The notes: generated by a model not told the origin, from the letters alone. A DNA stretch of 64,000 nucleotides from Cephalopachus bancanus (GCA_027257055.1 JAPVLO010000989.1:124001-188000); one strand, 5' to 3'. Shown: positions 45,687-58,658, counted from the stretch's first letter. A program made the numbers and translations.

Positions 45687-46036
45687 TAAAGTGAGAGACT
45701 TGGATTTCTTCCTTTCATCTTAAAAACCTAGAGGTTCTTGTAGGGTTATTAATTGGCCTAATTTTAATATTATTGTGTTTCAGAAAATAGGGAGTCCCAA
45801 GGTAAGGGAGAGAGACAAGGGAACAGCCAGAACACACCCATTTATCAGTTAAATTTGCAATCTTATATGGGTGCAGTTTGTGGCACCCCAAAACAATTCC
45901 AGTAGTGACATCAGAGATCACAAACCACAGATCACCGTAACAGATAAAATAATCAAAGATTTGAAGTGTTGTGAGAAATACTAGAACGTGACAGAGATAT
46001 GAAGTGAGCACATACTCTTGGAAAAATGGCACTGTA

Positions 46037-46336
46037 GCCAGCTCAGTAACTTATCCTATAATCCCAGCACTTTGGTAGGCCAAGGCAAGTGGATTGCCAA
46101 AGCCTGAGGGCTTGAGACCCGCCTGGGGAACTTGGCGAAACCTCGTGTCTACAATAAATCAAAAATTAGCCAGGCGTGGTACGTGTGCCTGTAGTTCCGG
46201 CTACTTGGAAGACTGAGGCAGAAGGATCCCCAGAGCCCAGCAGGTCGACAATGGGGTGGCCGTGAGCGTGCCACTGCACTCCAGCGTGCCACTGCGTTCC
46301 AATGGAGCAAGACTCCAACTCAAAACAATAACAAAG
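46037..46336 (+). repeat. Alu, young-intermediate, in Tigger1
   Basis: Sense dimer with a small repeat of 'gccactgc..tcca' near its end. Perfect duplication aaaatggcactgta. Confidence 0.94.
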
Positions 46337-46389
46337 AAAATGGCACTGTATATTTGCTCTACTCATGGTTGCCACGACCTTCAGTTTTG

Positions 46390-46623
46390 TTTGGTTTTAT
46401 TTTAGTGACATGGTCCTGCTTTGTCACCCAGGCTGTAGTGCAATGGCAGGATCCTAACTCACTATAGCCTCAAACTCCTGAGTTCAAACAATCTTTCCAC
46501 CTCAGCCAGGATCCTGAGGAGTTGGAATAACAAACATGCACCACCAAACCTGGCTAATTTTTTAAAAAATTTTTTAGAGACAGGGAGGAGGGGAGGACTG
46601 CTTGAAGCCAGGAGTTCAAGACC
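46390..46623. repeat. old Alu pieces, antisense then sense
   Basis: An antisense AluJ-like arm (46390-46578) is followed by a short sense Alu piece ('gactgcttgaagccaggagt', 46595-46623). Confidence 0.75.
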
Positions 46624-46659
46624 GAATTTGTTTGTTGCCTTTCAAAGAAAGAAAAGTCA

Positions 46660-46955
46660 GCCGGGCTCGGTGGCTCAGCCTGTAATCCCGTGCCTTTGGG
46701 AGGCTGAGGTGAGTGGATTGCCTGAGCCCGTGGGTTCGAGACCCACCTGGGCAGTAAGACCTCATCTCTACAATAAATCAAAAAATCAGCCAGGCGTGGT
46801 AGCGCATGCCTGTAATTCCGGCCATTTGGAAGGCTGAGGCGGAAGGATCGCCGAAGCCCAGCAGGTCGAGGCTGCAGTGGCTGGGAGCGGCCACTACACT
46901 CCAGTCTGGGTGACAGAGTGAGACTCCAACTCAAAAAAAAAAAAAAAAAAAAGAA
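46660..46955 (+). repeat. Alu, 5-bp-deletion subfamily
   Basis: Sense dimer with long A-tail. Duplication aaagaaaagtca. Confidence 0.95.
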
Positions 46956-46969
46956 AAAGAAAAGTCAGT

Positions 46970-47250
46970 CTCTGCATGGTGGTTCGCACCTGTAATTCCA
47001 GCAATTTGGAGGCCAAGTCAGGAAGATTGCTTTAGACTAGGAATTCGAGACAAGCCTGGGCCGCATGGTGAGACTCCCCTCTCTACAAATGACAAAAGAA
47101 TTAGCCCATGGAAGCTCACACCTGTAGTTCCAGCTACTCTAGAGACTGAGGTGAGATGATCACTTGAGTCTACAAGTTTGAGGCTGCAGTGAGCTATGAT
47201 TCCACTACTATACTCCAGCCTGGGTGACAGAGACCCTCTATATTAAACAT
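46970..47250 (+). repeat. AluJ-like
   Basis: Diverged sense dimer adjoining the last 50 bp of Tigger1. Confidence 0.88.
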
Positions 47251-47504
47251 ACAGATACATACGATATCTGCAACACACAATAAAAACAAGATTTACCTGT
47301 ACTCCTTGCATGTAGGTGTATAATCCGTTGAATGGTAGACTTTTCCCACCCTCCACCATTCCCCATGATATTCTCAGTTATACTCTCGGTTATGTAGGTG
47401 TTGATCAAGCTACCAGAGACAATGTTATTATGGAGTTAGGACTTAATTTCTGGTATTCTGTAGCATTCCACTTTTCAGTCACTCCATCGAGATATTTTTT
47501 AGAG

Positions 47505-47632
47505 GTTAATTGGGAGAAGAGTGATAAAAACGTTCTAAAGTTGGATCGTGGTGATGTTTGCACACCTTTGTGAATATACTAAAAACCATTTAATTGTACA
47601 TTTTAAATAGGTTAATTGTAAGTGAATTACAT
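47505..47632 (+). repeat. LINE-1 3' UTR fragment
   Basis: 'gataaaaacgttctaaagtt', 'gtggtgatgtttgcacac' and 'tactaaaaaccatttaattg' match an L1M 3' UTR. Bases 47302-47504 hold nothing recognised. Confidence 0.75.
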
Positions 47633-47684
47633 TGCCTCCACCTCCCAAAGTGCTGGAATTACTGGCATGAGCCACCGTGCCTGG
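47633..47684 (-). repeat. Alu 5'-end fragment
   Basis: Antisense tip 'cctcccaaagtgctggaatt' to 'ccgtgcctggcc'. Confidence 0.8.
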
Positions 47685-47733
47685 CCTTCTCTGGTCTTTA
47701 AAACGTGTGTTTCCTTTTGTTAGAAATTCTTTT

Positions 47734-48051
47734 ACCGGGCTCGGTGACTCAACCTGTAATCCCATGCCTTTGGGAGGCTGAGGTGAGTGGATTGCCTGAG
47801 CCCGCGGGTTCGAGACCCACCTGGGCAGCGAGACCTCATCTCTACAATAAATAGAATAATCAGCCTGGGGGGCCGGGGGTGGGGGAAAAAAAAAAATCAG
47901 CCTGGCATGGTAGCGCATGCCTGTAATTCTGGCTACTTGGAAGGCTGAGGCGGAAGGATCGCCGGAGCCTAGCATGTCAAGGCTGCGATGGCTGGGAGCG
48001 GCCACTGCACTCCAGTCTGGGCGACAGAGTGAGACTCCAACTCAAAAAAAA
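47734..48051 (+). repeat. Alu, 5-bp-deletion subfamily, with G-rich insert
   Basis: Sense dimer, duplication agaaattctttt / agaaattatttt. Between the arms, 'atcagcctgg' is duplicated and separated by a G-rich then A-rich stretch (about 47866-47896). Confidence 0.93.
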
Positions 48052-48063
48052 AGAAATTATTTT

Positions 48064-48655
48064 GTTTATTTTTTATCTTCACTGTAGCAGGAAAGGGATC
48101 AAATAGGCTTTATTTTACTCTGCACTTGAGGAAGGAAGATGTCTCAAGCATATACAAAATTTTCTTTGTAGGGGCATCAGTTAATGTTGCCGCATTAATT
48201 GTTGGTAGTCTTTCTCTCCAGTTACTTGAGCCTATGAATTATCAGCACCTACGTCATAACTTAGGTATGTAATGCATAGCCGTATGTTGTAGAAATTTTA
48301 AAATTTTAACTACCTTCTAAGCACTCCATTTTTACAGATTAAATGGAAACTTGGGAAGGTAAAGTAACTTAGTTAAATATTTGACCTGGTAAAAGTAAGC
48401 AGCAATTTTAATTTATATTTCTTTGACTTAGAAAAAATTTCTTTCCAGTTCATTATTGCTGTTTTCCACCAGGACAACAACCCTGAATTTGAAAGTGTTG
48501 GAGAAAAACTAAATCTAAATCTGCATGTAGATTTTGTTAGTGTAAAAAAATGAAAGTGAGAAAGGAAGATGATTATTAAGTTACCTTTAATGGTTTTGTT
48601 GCGTGAACAAAGAAAATGTTACTTCTATCAGGCTAAACACCCGAGTTCTTCATTA
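48064..48655. other. intron sequence with a MIR trace
   Basis: A diverged antisense MIR is likely at about 48325-48400 ('ttttacagattaaatggaaa', 'aagtaacttagtt'). Nothing else is recognised. Confidence 0.5.
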
Positions 48656-48667
48656 AGAAAAGCCAAT

Positions 48668-49640
<973 letters not shown>

Positions 49641-49641
49641 A

Positions 49642-49979
49642 GGACGGGCTCAGTGGCTCATTCTGTAATCCTAGCTCTTTGTGAGAACCGAGGCAAGTGG
49701 ATTGGCTGAGCCGCACGTTCGAGACCAGCCCGGGCAACTTGGTGAGATCCCATCTCTACAATAAAATAAAAAATTATTTTTATAATTTTTATTTATTTAT
49801 TTAAATAATTATATTTAATTATTACCAAGCTGGGCATGGTAGCACGGCCTGTAGTTCTGGAAAGCTGAGGCGGAAGGATCTTTGGTGTCCAGCGGATCAG
49901 CGCTGGGGTAGCCGTCAGCGTGCTGCTGCTCTCTAGCCTGGGTGACGGAGTGAGACTCTAACTCAAAAGGAAAAAAAGA
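49642..49979 (+). repeat. Alu with expanded A/T linker
   Basis: Sense dimer whose inter-arm linker has grown to about 65 bp of A/T (49770-49825). Confidence 0.9.
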
Positions 49980-50272
49980 GGCCAGACTTGGTGGCTCAGT
50001 CTGTAATCCCAGCACTTTGGGAGGCTAAGGCTAGTGGATTGTCTGAGCCTGCAGGTTCGAGACCAGCCCGGGCAACTTGGCGAGACCTCATCTCTACAAT
50101 AAAGCAAAAATTAGTCAAGCGTGGTAGTGCGTGCCTGTTGTTTTGGCTACTTGGAAGACTGAGGTAGAAGGATTGCCGGAGCCAAACAGGTCAACTTTGG
50201 GGTTCGTGCCACTGCCCTCCAGCTTGGGTGATGGAGTGAGACTCCAACTTAAAAGAAGAAGAAGAAGAAGAA
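49980..50272 (+). repeat. Alu, older, (AAG)n tail
   Basis: Sense dimer with a trimmed right arm and an (AAG)n tail at 50253-50272. Confidence 0.92.
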
Positions 50273-50363
50273 AGGCCATGTATCTTAAGATTTTGAACCT
50301 GTATCTGTTTAGAATTGAAGGCAGATAGCAACAGGCCTTACTTAAGTAAATTTAAGTTGAGTT

Positions 50364-50661
50364 GGCCAGGTGTGGTGGCTCATGTCTGTAATCCCAGCAC
50401 TTTGGGAGGTCAAGGTGAGAGGATTGCCTGAGTCCACGGGTTCGAGACCAGCCTGGGCAACTTGGTGAGACCTCATCTCTACAATAAATAATAATTTAAA
50501 AAGTTAGCCAGGCATGGTTGCGCATGCTTGTAGCTCCAGCTCTTTGGAAGGCTGACTCGGAAAGGTCACCTGAACCTAGCAGGTTGAGGCTGCAGTGGTC
50601 CTGAGTGTGCCACTGCACTCCAGCCTGGGCGACAGAGTGAGACTCCAACTCAAAAAAAAAA
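50364..50661 (+). repeat. Alu, older
   Basis: Sense dimer. Duplication aaatttaagttgagtt / aaatttaagtttagtt. Confidence 0.94.
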
Positions 50662-50868
50662 AAATTTAAGTTTAGTTAAATTGCTGAGGCTAAACATCCT
50701 TTAATATGGGTAGGAGTTTAACTCAGTTAACTTCAAACCTCTCTGTGTGCGTATATAGTATTCTTTTTTTGCCCCCTCCCTGACTCCCTCCTTTCCCTTC
50801 CCCGTCATCCCGTTTCTTCCCATCCATTCCTGGCCCTCCAGCTTTCTGTGTATAGTAGTGTATTTTTG

Positions 50869-51167
50869 TTTTTTGGTGTTTTTTTTAGTTGAAGTCTCAC
50901 TTTGTTGCCCAGGCTAAAGGGCAGTGGCATGATCCTAGCTACCGCAGCTTCAATCTGCTGGGCTCAGACGATCCTTCTGCCTCAGCCTTCCAAGTAGCTG
51001 GAACTACAGGGACGTGCCACCACCCCCCAGCTAATTTTTTTGATTTATTGTAGAGATGAGGTCTCACCAAGTTGCCTACGCTGGTCTCAAACCCATGGTC
51101 TCAGGCAGTCCTCTTACCTCAGCCTCCCAAAGTGCTAGAATTAAAGGTGTGAACCACTGTGCCCAGC
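50869..51167 (-). repeat. Alu, older
   Basis: Antisense dimer ending about 100 bp before the GATAD2B exon acceptor. Bases 50678-50868 include a C/T-rich tract (50770-50840). Confidence 0.9.
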
Positions 51168-51238
51168 TAGTATTATTCTTAACAGCTTTACCATCTCACC
51201 TTCTCTTATGGACTATTTAAGTAGTAGCTTTATTCTGA

Positions 51239-51655
<417 letters not shown>

Positions 51656-52427
51656 TGAAAATGGAATGAATCCCAATGAGAGGAGGGTGTTTTTCATCCT
51701 AAAGCTTCTTGAAGATATATCTGTATCATCTGGCTTGATCATAAATTCCTCTTATTTCTAAGTGAAGCCAGGTGCCTCAAAAACTGCCTAGCATAGGGAA
51801 TCATAGTTGTAACTCTTAAAATAAAATGGTCATTTCTGGATAAAGGGGACACTAGGGAGCTGATAGCCCAATTAGAATTGAGTTTAGTCATATTTTTACT
51901 CTAATCATATGGCCATTTTAGGAGGAGAAAGTCTTCAAATAATTCCAGGAGTTTTAGGATCTTTTTGTGTGTGTGTACTCCCAGCTTTTATTACACCCAA
52001 AAGCATGGGCCTGACTTTTCTTGTGTCAAAAAGCAAATTCTCTTCATGTGGTAAGTGTCTACATTCATGCTGCATCTATATTACTCCTCCTGGTTCCCAC
52101 GTATACATTTGTTTATACACGTATGTTTATTCTCTCATATAACACATGTGCAAACATATTTTCACAGGCCTTTTTTTTTCTGGTGTCTGAAAAGGTTGAG
52201 TTCTTGAGTTCTTAAAACTGTGGTGCACACACTAAGGAGAGGTATCTGGAACTGGCTGAGGCTTGAGTCTAATGGGCAGTGAATCACAGCATAGCTAACC
52301 CTAGGTTTAAGAAAATTCAGAAACATCTGCTTGCATGAGAATCAGTGTTCATTTGCCCTCCAAATGACTTAGCCGGCTTTGTCCTAGGACTAATCCAAAG
52401 CAGGATCTTTAAGAAGTTGGACTGAAG

Positions 52428-52708
52428 CTGGGCGCGGTGACTTACACCTATAATCCCAGCACTTTGGGAGACAGAAGCAAGAGGATTACCTGAGCCCAGG
52501 GGTTCTAGACCAGCATGGGCAACTTGGTGAGACTTCGTCTCTACAATAAATAAATAGCCAGGTGTGGTGGTGTGCGCCTGTGCTTCTAGCTACTTGGAAG
52601 GCTGAGGTGGAAGGATCACCTGAGCCCAGCAAGTCGAGGCTGCAGTGACCATGATCATGTCACTGCACTCCATCCAGAGACAGAGTGAGACTCTTAACTC
52701 AAAAAAGG
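52428..52708 (+). repeat. Alu, older
   Basis: Sense dimer ending in an A-run followed by a G-run (52708-52716). Confidence 0.92.
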
Positions 52709-53030
52709 GGGGGGGCACTGATGGAGAATGAAGACGAAAACAAGGAATGGTTATAAGTTTATATGTGTTTCTTTCTCTACTTTATAGTGTTTAGTTACTG
52801 GTCTTGTACCAGGATTATTTTTTTAAACTACACTTTATGAGGTAACATTATTCTGGGTAAATAGCTTTAAAAACCCTTTGAATACTTCAGATAAATTCCC
52901 CAGTGGTCCTGGAAGAGGAGAAAAATCATTGGAAGTTATAGATAGTATCAGCATATTATAAGTAGATTAATTCTTAGATCTTTTGAAAGAAAAAGAAGTG
53001 TGTGAATGAGATCATGCACCTTAGCAACTA

Positions 53031-53090
53031 GGGGAGCTGTTAGGTAGATTTATTCACATCCCAAAATGGAACTCAGAGCAGTTTTTTTTT
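53031..53090. repeat. local duplicate, copy 1
   Basis: 'ggggagctgttaggtagatt ... gagcagtttt' recurs at 53777-53830. It is not Alu sequence. Confidence 0.88.
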
Positions 53091-53106
53091 TGTTCATTTG
53101 TTTTTT

Positions 53107-53108
53107 GG

Positions 53109-53140
<32 letters not shown>

Positions 53141-53415
53141 GAGTTGGAGTCTCACTCTGTCGCCCAGACTGGAGTGCAGTGGCCGCTCCCGGCCACCGCA
53201 GCCTCGACCTGCTAGGCTCCGGCGATCCTTCCGCCTCAGCCTTCCAAGTAGCCGGAATTACAGGCAGGCGCTACCATAGCCTAGCTGATTTTTTGATTTA
53301 TTGTAGAGATGAGGTCTCGCTGCCCAGGCGGGTCTCAAACCCATGGGCTCAGGCAATCCACTCACCTCAGCCTCCCAAAGGCGCGGGATTACAGGCTGAG
53401 CCACTGAGCCCGGCT
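53107..53415 (-). repeat. Alu, 5-bp-deletion subfamily
   Basis: Antisense dimer with a long interrupted T tail. Duplication gttcatttgtttttt. Confidence 0.95.
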
Positions 53416-53426
53416 CGTTCATTTGT

Positions 53427-53701
53427 TTTTTTGAGTCAAAGTCTCACTCTGTTGCCCAGGCTGGAGTGCAGTGTCCCACTCATGGCCACCACAGCCTCGA
53501 CCTGCTGGGCTCAGGCAGTCTTTCCACCTCAGTATTCCAAGTCGCTGGAACTACAGGCACGTACTTATTATTATTATTTTAATTGTAGAGACAAGGTCTT
53601 GCCAAGTTGTCCGGGCTGATCTCGATCCCACAGGCTCAGGCAATCCACTTGCCTCAGCCTCCCAAAGTGCTGGGATTACTGACTGAGTCACTGAGGTTGG
53701 C
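53427..53701 (-). repeat. Alu, older
   Basis: Antisense dimer with an (ATT)n linker, directly after the young copy. Confidence 0.9.
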
Positions 53702-53776
53702 CAACAACTTGCTCTTAATCATCCTTACTCTTCTAAAGCAAGTGACTGATCCTACTTCATTTGGAAGGAAGAAAGA

Positions 53777-53830
53777 GGGGAGCTGCTAAGTAGATTCTTC
53801 ACATCCCAAATTGGAACTTAGAGCAGTTTT
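53777..53830. repeat. local duplicate, copy 2
   Basis: Second copy of 53031-53090, about 750 bp downstream, same orientation. Confidence 0.88.
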
Positions 53831-54109
53831 CTTTTTTTGAGTCAGAGTCTCACTGTCGCCTAAGCTACAGTGCAGTGGCAAGCTCACAGTCACCGCAGCC
53901 TCAACCTGCTGAGCTCAGACGATCATTCTACCTCAGCCAAGTAACTGGAACTACAGGCATGCACACACCCATATAATTTTTGTATTTATTGTAGAGATGA
54001 GGTCTTGGCAAGTTGCCCAGGCTGGCCTTGAACCTGTGGGCTCTGACAGTCCTCTCACCTCGGCCTCCCCAAGTGATGGGATTATGGGTGTGAGCTATCG
54101 CACCCAGCC
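53831..54109 (-). repeat. Alu, older
   Basis: Antisense dimer, duplication agagcagtttt / agagcaatttt. Confidence 0.9.
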
Positions 54110-54217
54110 AGAGCAATTTTCAAAAAGCACTGATACACAATTTGGTAAGCTGTCATTAGTGTTATTGGAATTGTACAGTATTGCAGATACAATATGTGTT
54201 AAAAAATCAGACTGTTC

Positions 54218-54476
54218 CAGACATGGTGGTTCATGCCTATAATCCTAGTACTTCGGGAGGATGAGAGGAGAAGATTGCTTGAGGCCAGGTGTTCGAGGCC
54301 AACCTGGGCAACATAGCGAGACCTCTCTCCAAAAATTGTATTAAAAATTAGCCAAGCATGGTGGAGCATGCCTGTAGTTCCAGCTTCTCAGGAGACTAAA
54401 GCAGAAGGATTATGAAGTGAGCTCTAATCATGCTACTGTACTTTACCCTGGATGACACAGAAAACCCTTCTCTAAA

Positions 54477-54553
<77 letters not shown>
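54218..54553 (+). repeat. AluJ-like with (AC)n tail
   Basis: Sense dimer. Its tail has become about 75 bp of (AC)n (54478-54553). The duplication aaaatcagactgttc / aaaatcagactgctc lies outside the microsatellite, so the run grew from the Alu tail. Confidence 0.93.
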
Positions 54554-54554
<1 letters not shown>

Positions 54555-54629
54555 AAATCAGACTGCTCTGAAAACCCAGCCTTTAAAAAATATTTTAATT
54601 GGGAGTGATAAACTCTTTATTTTTTTTAA

Positions 54630-54797
54630 ATTTTTTAGAGATATTATCTCACTATATTGCCCAGGCTGTAGTGCAGTGACTATTACAGGCTCAGCTATAG
54701 CACACTACAGCCTGAGACTCCTGGGCTCAAGTAATCCTCTCACCTTAGCCTCCCAAGTAACTGGGAACTATAGGTGCATGCTACTGTGCCCAACATG
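54630..54797 (-). repeat. Alu monomer
   Basis: Antisense right-arm-like monomer, diverged. Confidence 0.82.
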
Positions 54798-55609
54798 GGA
54801 ATGATCTTTTGAAACAATCCTCTGGAAGCTGGAGACTCCACATGTACTGGCAGCTATTTTTTACACTGAGCACTCAGCTGCTTTATAAGAATGACCAAAA
54901 TTGATAGAATCCCAGCAAGGGGATCCATGATTTATTTGATAAGGCCAAAAAGAGGAAAGACTTTGAAAGCAGAAGGAAAGAGGAGTTCTTAACATGATAA
55001 CCATGTCATAATTGCCTGCCTTATTTTGCCATCAGATGGGCAAGTTATGATATCTTTGAAATAAGGTATGTATGAAACCATACATTTTATTTTGGAATTC
55101 TAGGGAGACAGTAGTTCTCTTGTTTAGTCATTTTTTTCCACTGGAATAAAAATAAGGAACCTTATAGCTTCTGGGAATATGCCACACAGATTCACAAGTG
55201 ATATCAGCAGCAAGTCAAGTTTTTAATAACATCTAAAAGGTAGGGCTTCATACTTAAATAACCAAAATGTTGTAAATTGTATGTATGTCTGGAAAAAGAG
55301 CAAAGTGTTTTCTCTTGTGGAATGTTGAACAATAAGGTCAGAATCCCAGGTCAAAAGTTTTTTTAAAATTGAAGAATGAGACTGGACTTGGGATTGACTT
55401 TATCTGTGCTATCTGTCTAATATGGGTCCGATTATATCTAGGAATAAAATATCACTTGGAGTTTTCCTCAGATGTAACTTCCTGATAAATATCACACAAT
55501 TCTTCCATCTCCAACCAGGAATGTGTCTGCTTTTCTTGGTACTGGACAGTCCCAAGCAGTAGATGCCACTCACATGAGCAGGGAAGAATTCCTTACCTTA
55601 GAAATATTC

Positions 55610-55896
55610 AGCCAGGCTCGGTGGCTCAGCCTGTAATCCCGCGCCTTTGGGAGGCTGAGGTGAGTGAATTGCATGAGCCTGCGGGTTCGAGACCCGTCTG
55701 GGCAACTTGGCGAGACCTCATCTCTACAATAAAATCAAAAAAATTAGCCGGGCGTGTTAGCGCGCCCCTGTAGTTCCAGCTACTTGGAAGGATCGCCGGA
55801 GCCCAGAAGGTCGAGGCTGCGTTGGCCGGGAGCAGCCACTGCACTCTAGTCTGGGCGACAGAGTGAGACTCCAACTCAAAAAAAAAAAAAAAAAAA
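55610..55896 (+). repeat. Alu, young tarsier-type
   Basis: Sense dimer with long A-tail. Perfect duplication agaaatattc. Confidence 0.95.
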
Positions 55897-56410
55897 AGAA
55901 ATATTCTCCTGTAACGTATGTGTCCAGCCAGGACCAGAATGAAAAGAGTTTCTTACTGGTGATAGAGATATTGGGGGATTCAGCAGACAGTAAGAAATTT
56001 TCCAGACCTCCAAATTACTCACTTATGTCAGTCATAGGAGTGGGAATAAGGGAATTTAGAAATAATAAGTAAATCACACCAAAAAAATGAATTCAAACAC
56101 TATTTAGACCTGACCATTACTCCTGCTACTTGACATTAGAGGATGGGAAGCTCTTTTCTCCCTCTAGTGGCTTCTTTTTCTGTAACGCCACATTCTCAGT
56201 TTATCTCTGACTGACAATCTAGTTAAACTTAATAGTTCACAGTATAGTCATTCTCATCAATCTATTCCTCTATCATATTTTCTCAACTAAATGTGGTTGC
56301 TTTCAATAACTCAAATTTACCCTGTTGAGAAACTGAATGCCTGTCTTAATCATCAGGGTGCTTTTTCAAAAGGCATACATTTCCCAACAGCTGCTGAAAC
56401 AATCTCTGAG

Positions 56411-56703
56411 AGGCCAGGCATGGTGGCTCAAGCCTGTAATCCCAGCATTTTGGGAGGCCGAAGCAAGAGAATTGCCTGAGCCCGCAGATTCGAGACCAGT
56501 TTAAGCAACATGGTGAGACCCCGTCTCTACAGTAAATCAAAAAATTAGCCGGTCATGGTAGCACACGCCTGTAGTTCCGGCTACTTGGAAGGCTGAGGTG
56601 GAAGGATTGCTGGAACCCAGCAGGTCGACGCTGGGGTGGCCGTGAGCGTGGCACTATACTCCAGCTGGAGTGACGGAGTAAGACTCCAATTCCAAAAAAA
56701 AAA
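56411..56703 (+). repeat. Alu, young-intermediate
   Basis: Sense dimer. Duplication aatctctgag / agtccctgag. Confidence 0.93.
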
Positions 56704-57046
56704 GAGTCCCTGAGAAGTAGTGGAGAGGCTCTCACAACTAATGATCTGCAAGTATTAAGGGGTTAAGTTACTCATTTAAATAAGACCAAAGAATAGTTGC
56801 CTTAGACCTGTGTACTCCCAGCTATGCTGACAATCTCAAGAAAAGTAGGATCAAGGAAGATGTGTTTGAAATCAGAGAAGAGTTAGAAGATATAGTCATT
56901 GATTTGGGAACCTAAGGCAATTAGAGTTTCCAGAATTCTTGTTACCTGGGTCTTAAGCAGTATGTGCCACTTTTCATCATTTTACAGAAACAAACGATGC
57001 TTTTAAGGCTAGTCCCAGAAAGACCTAAATAAGAATAAATGTCTAA

Positions 57047-57337
57047 GCCGGGCTTGGTGGCTCAGCCTGTAATCCCGTGCCTTTGGGAGGCTGAGGTGAA
57101 TGGATTGCCTGAGCCCGCGGGTTCGAGACCCGCCTGGGCAGCGAGACCTCATCTCTACAATAAATCAAAAAAATCAGCCGGGCGTGGTAGCGTGCGCCTG
57201 TAGTTCCAGCTGCTTGGAAGGCTGAGGCGGAAGGATCGCCGGAGCCCAGCAGGTTGAGGCTGCGGTGGCCGGGAGCGGCCACTGCACTCCAGTCTGAGCA
57301 ACAGAGTGAGACTCCAACTCAAAAAAAAAAAAAAAAA
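57047..57337 (+). repeat. Alu, 5-bp-deletion subfamily
   Basis: Sense dimer very close to the subfamily consensus. It faces the antisense Alu at 58264, with exon 3 between them. Confidence 0.95.
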
Positions 57338-57445
57338 AAATGTCTGATAAATAGAATTAGGAGTAAGAAGAGCCAGTGTGGGAGATTTAGGTTTCAAAGT
57401 AATATCTAGAGAACTTTTTTCTGAGAAAAGTAAAACTCTGGCAAG

Positions 57446-57751
57446 TCCGGTGTGGTCTCATGCCTATAATCCCAGCACTTTGGGAGGCAGAGGTAGAGGC
57501 AGGAGGATTGCCTGAGCCCAGGAGTTCGAGACTAGCCTAAGCAGCATAGTGAGACCTTGTCTCTACCAAAAAAAATTTTTTTAATTTCAAAAAAATTAGC
57601 CAGCGTGTACCTGTAGTCCCAGCTATTTAGGAGACTGACACGGAAGAATCACCTGAGCCAATGAGTTCAAGGCTACAGTGAGTCATGATCATGCCACTAC
57701 ACTCCATCCTGGATGACCTTGAACCTCAACTCAAAAAAAAAAAAAAAAAAA
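57446..57751 (+). repeat. AluJ-like
   Basis: Sense dimer ending about 330 bp before exon 3. Duplication ctggcaag. Confidence 0.92.
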
Positions 57752-58060
57752 AACTGGCAAGCGGATGCAAGTTCCATGCCTTTAATTCTGGAGTTTTAAT
57801 CCTTTTCCATAAGGCTGTAGACATCACTTGACACAGTCCATTCCTTCAAACCACTGACAGTAGTAGTTCCTTCTGTTCACTTTTCAATATCTGCTCTTGA
57901 TAATATAGATTATCATTGGTATTGTCACATATAACCCACTTTTTTATAAATCCTCAATGAGAACCATGTTAATATTATAATGAGCTGCCTTTTTAGTAAC
58001 ATATCAATATAGAAAAGTAGTTTTCTGTTTTATAGACCTTCACTGTTGGAAATACCTTAA

Positions 58061-58240
<180 letters not shown>

Positions 58241-58263
58241 TAATTCTATAACAGTCCCGTTTG

Positions 58264-58560
58264 TCTTTTCTTTTTTTTTTTTTTTTTTTTTTGAGTTGAA
58301 GTCTCACTCGGTCGCCCGGACTGGAGTGCAGTGGCCACTTCCGACCGCAGCCTCGCCTGCTGGACTCCGGCGATCCTTCCGCCTCAGCCTTCCAAGTAGC
58401 CGGAATTACAGGCGTGCGCTACCACGCCCGGCTGATTTTTTGATTTATAGTAGAGTGAGGTCTCGCTGCCCAGGCGGGTCTCGAACCCGCGGGCTCAGGC
58501 AATCCACTCACCTCAGCCTCCCAAAGGCGGGAGATTACAGGCTGAGCCACCGAGCCCGGC
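58264..58560 (-). repeat. Alu, 5-bp plus 1-bp deletion subfamily
   Basis: Antisense dimer with both deletions and 'gagttgaagtctcactcggt'. Its T tail starts 53 bp after the exon 3 donor. Confidence 0.95.
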
Positions 58561-58658
58561 TTTTTTTTTTTTTTTTTAAATCAGTATTTTTTATTATCGT
58601 TTTGTGGGGTACAGTTAAGGGTTAGGTGTACAATTACGTTTCATTCAGGCACCCTGTT

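Larger units (their letters stand above)
41124..47299 (-). mobile_element. Tigger1 DNA transposon, reverse, interrupted
   Basis: Tigger1 (pogo clade) text runs in antisense order from its terminus AGGCATGCCTCG (41125) to 'atttacctg' (47299), bounded by TA at 41122-41123 and 47300-47301. Blocks include 'tttacactatactgtagttc', 'ttctaaatcctttgttgtca', 'ttgatctatgggctgcagaa', 'aacattaatcttgtacatct', 'tagctagatcttctggataa', 'gaaccaacttctgctagcct', 'tgtgttcactggagtaacac', 'ttattaattggcctaatttt' and 'ccccaaaacaattcc'. The transposase (DDE, CENP-B-like) would read on the minus strand but is broken by substitutions and about a dozen insertions. It is an ancient, inactive element. Confidence 0.92.

Noticed and set aside
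47535..48005. A 156-codon antisense open frame
   Set aside because: Again Alu-derived translation plus an L1 3' UTR; no initiation context, splice sites or conservation.
50770..50840. C/T-rich tract as a promoter or CpG island
   Set aside because: It contains almost no CpG and lies in mid-intron, 400 bp before the exon 2 acceptor; best seen as a simple pyrimidine tract.
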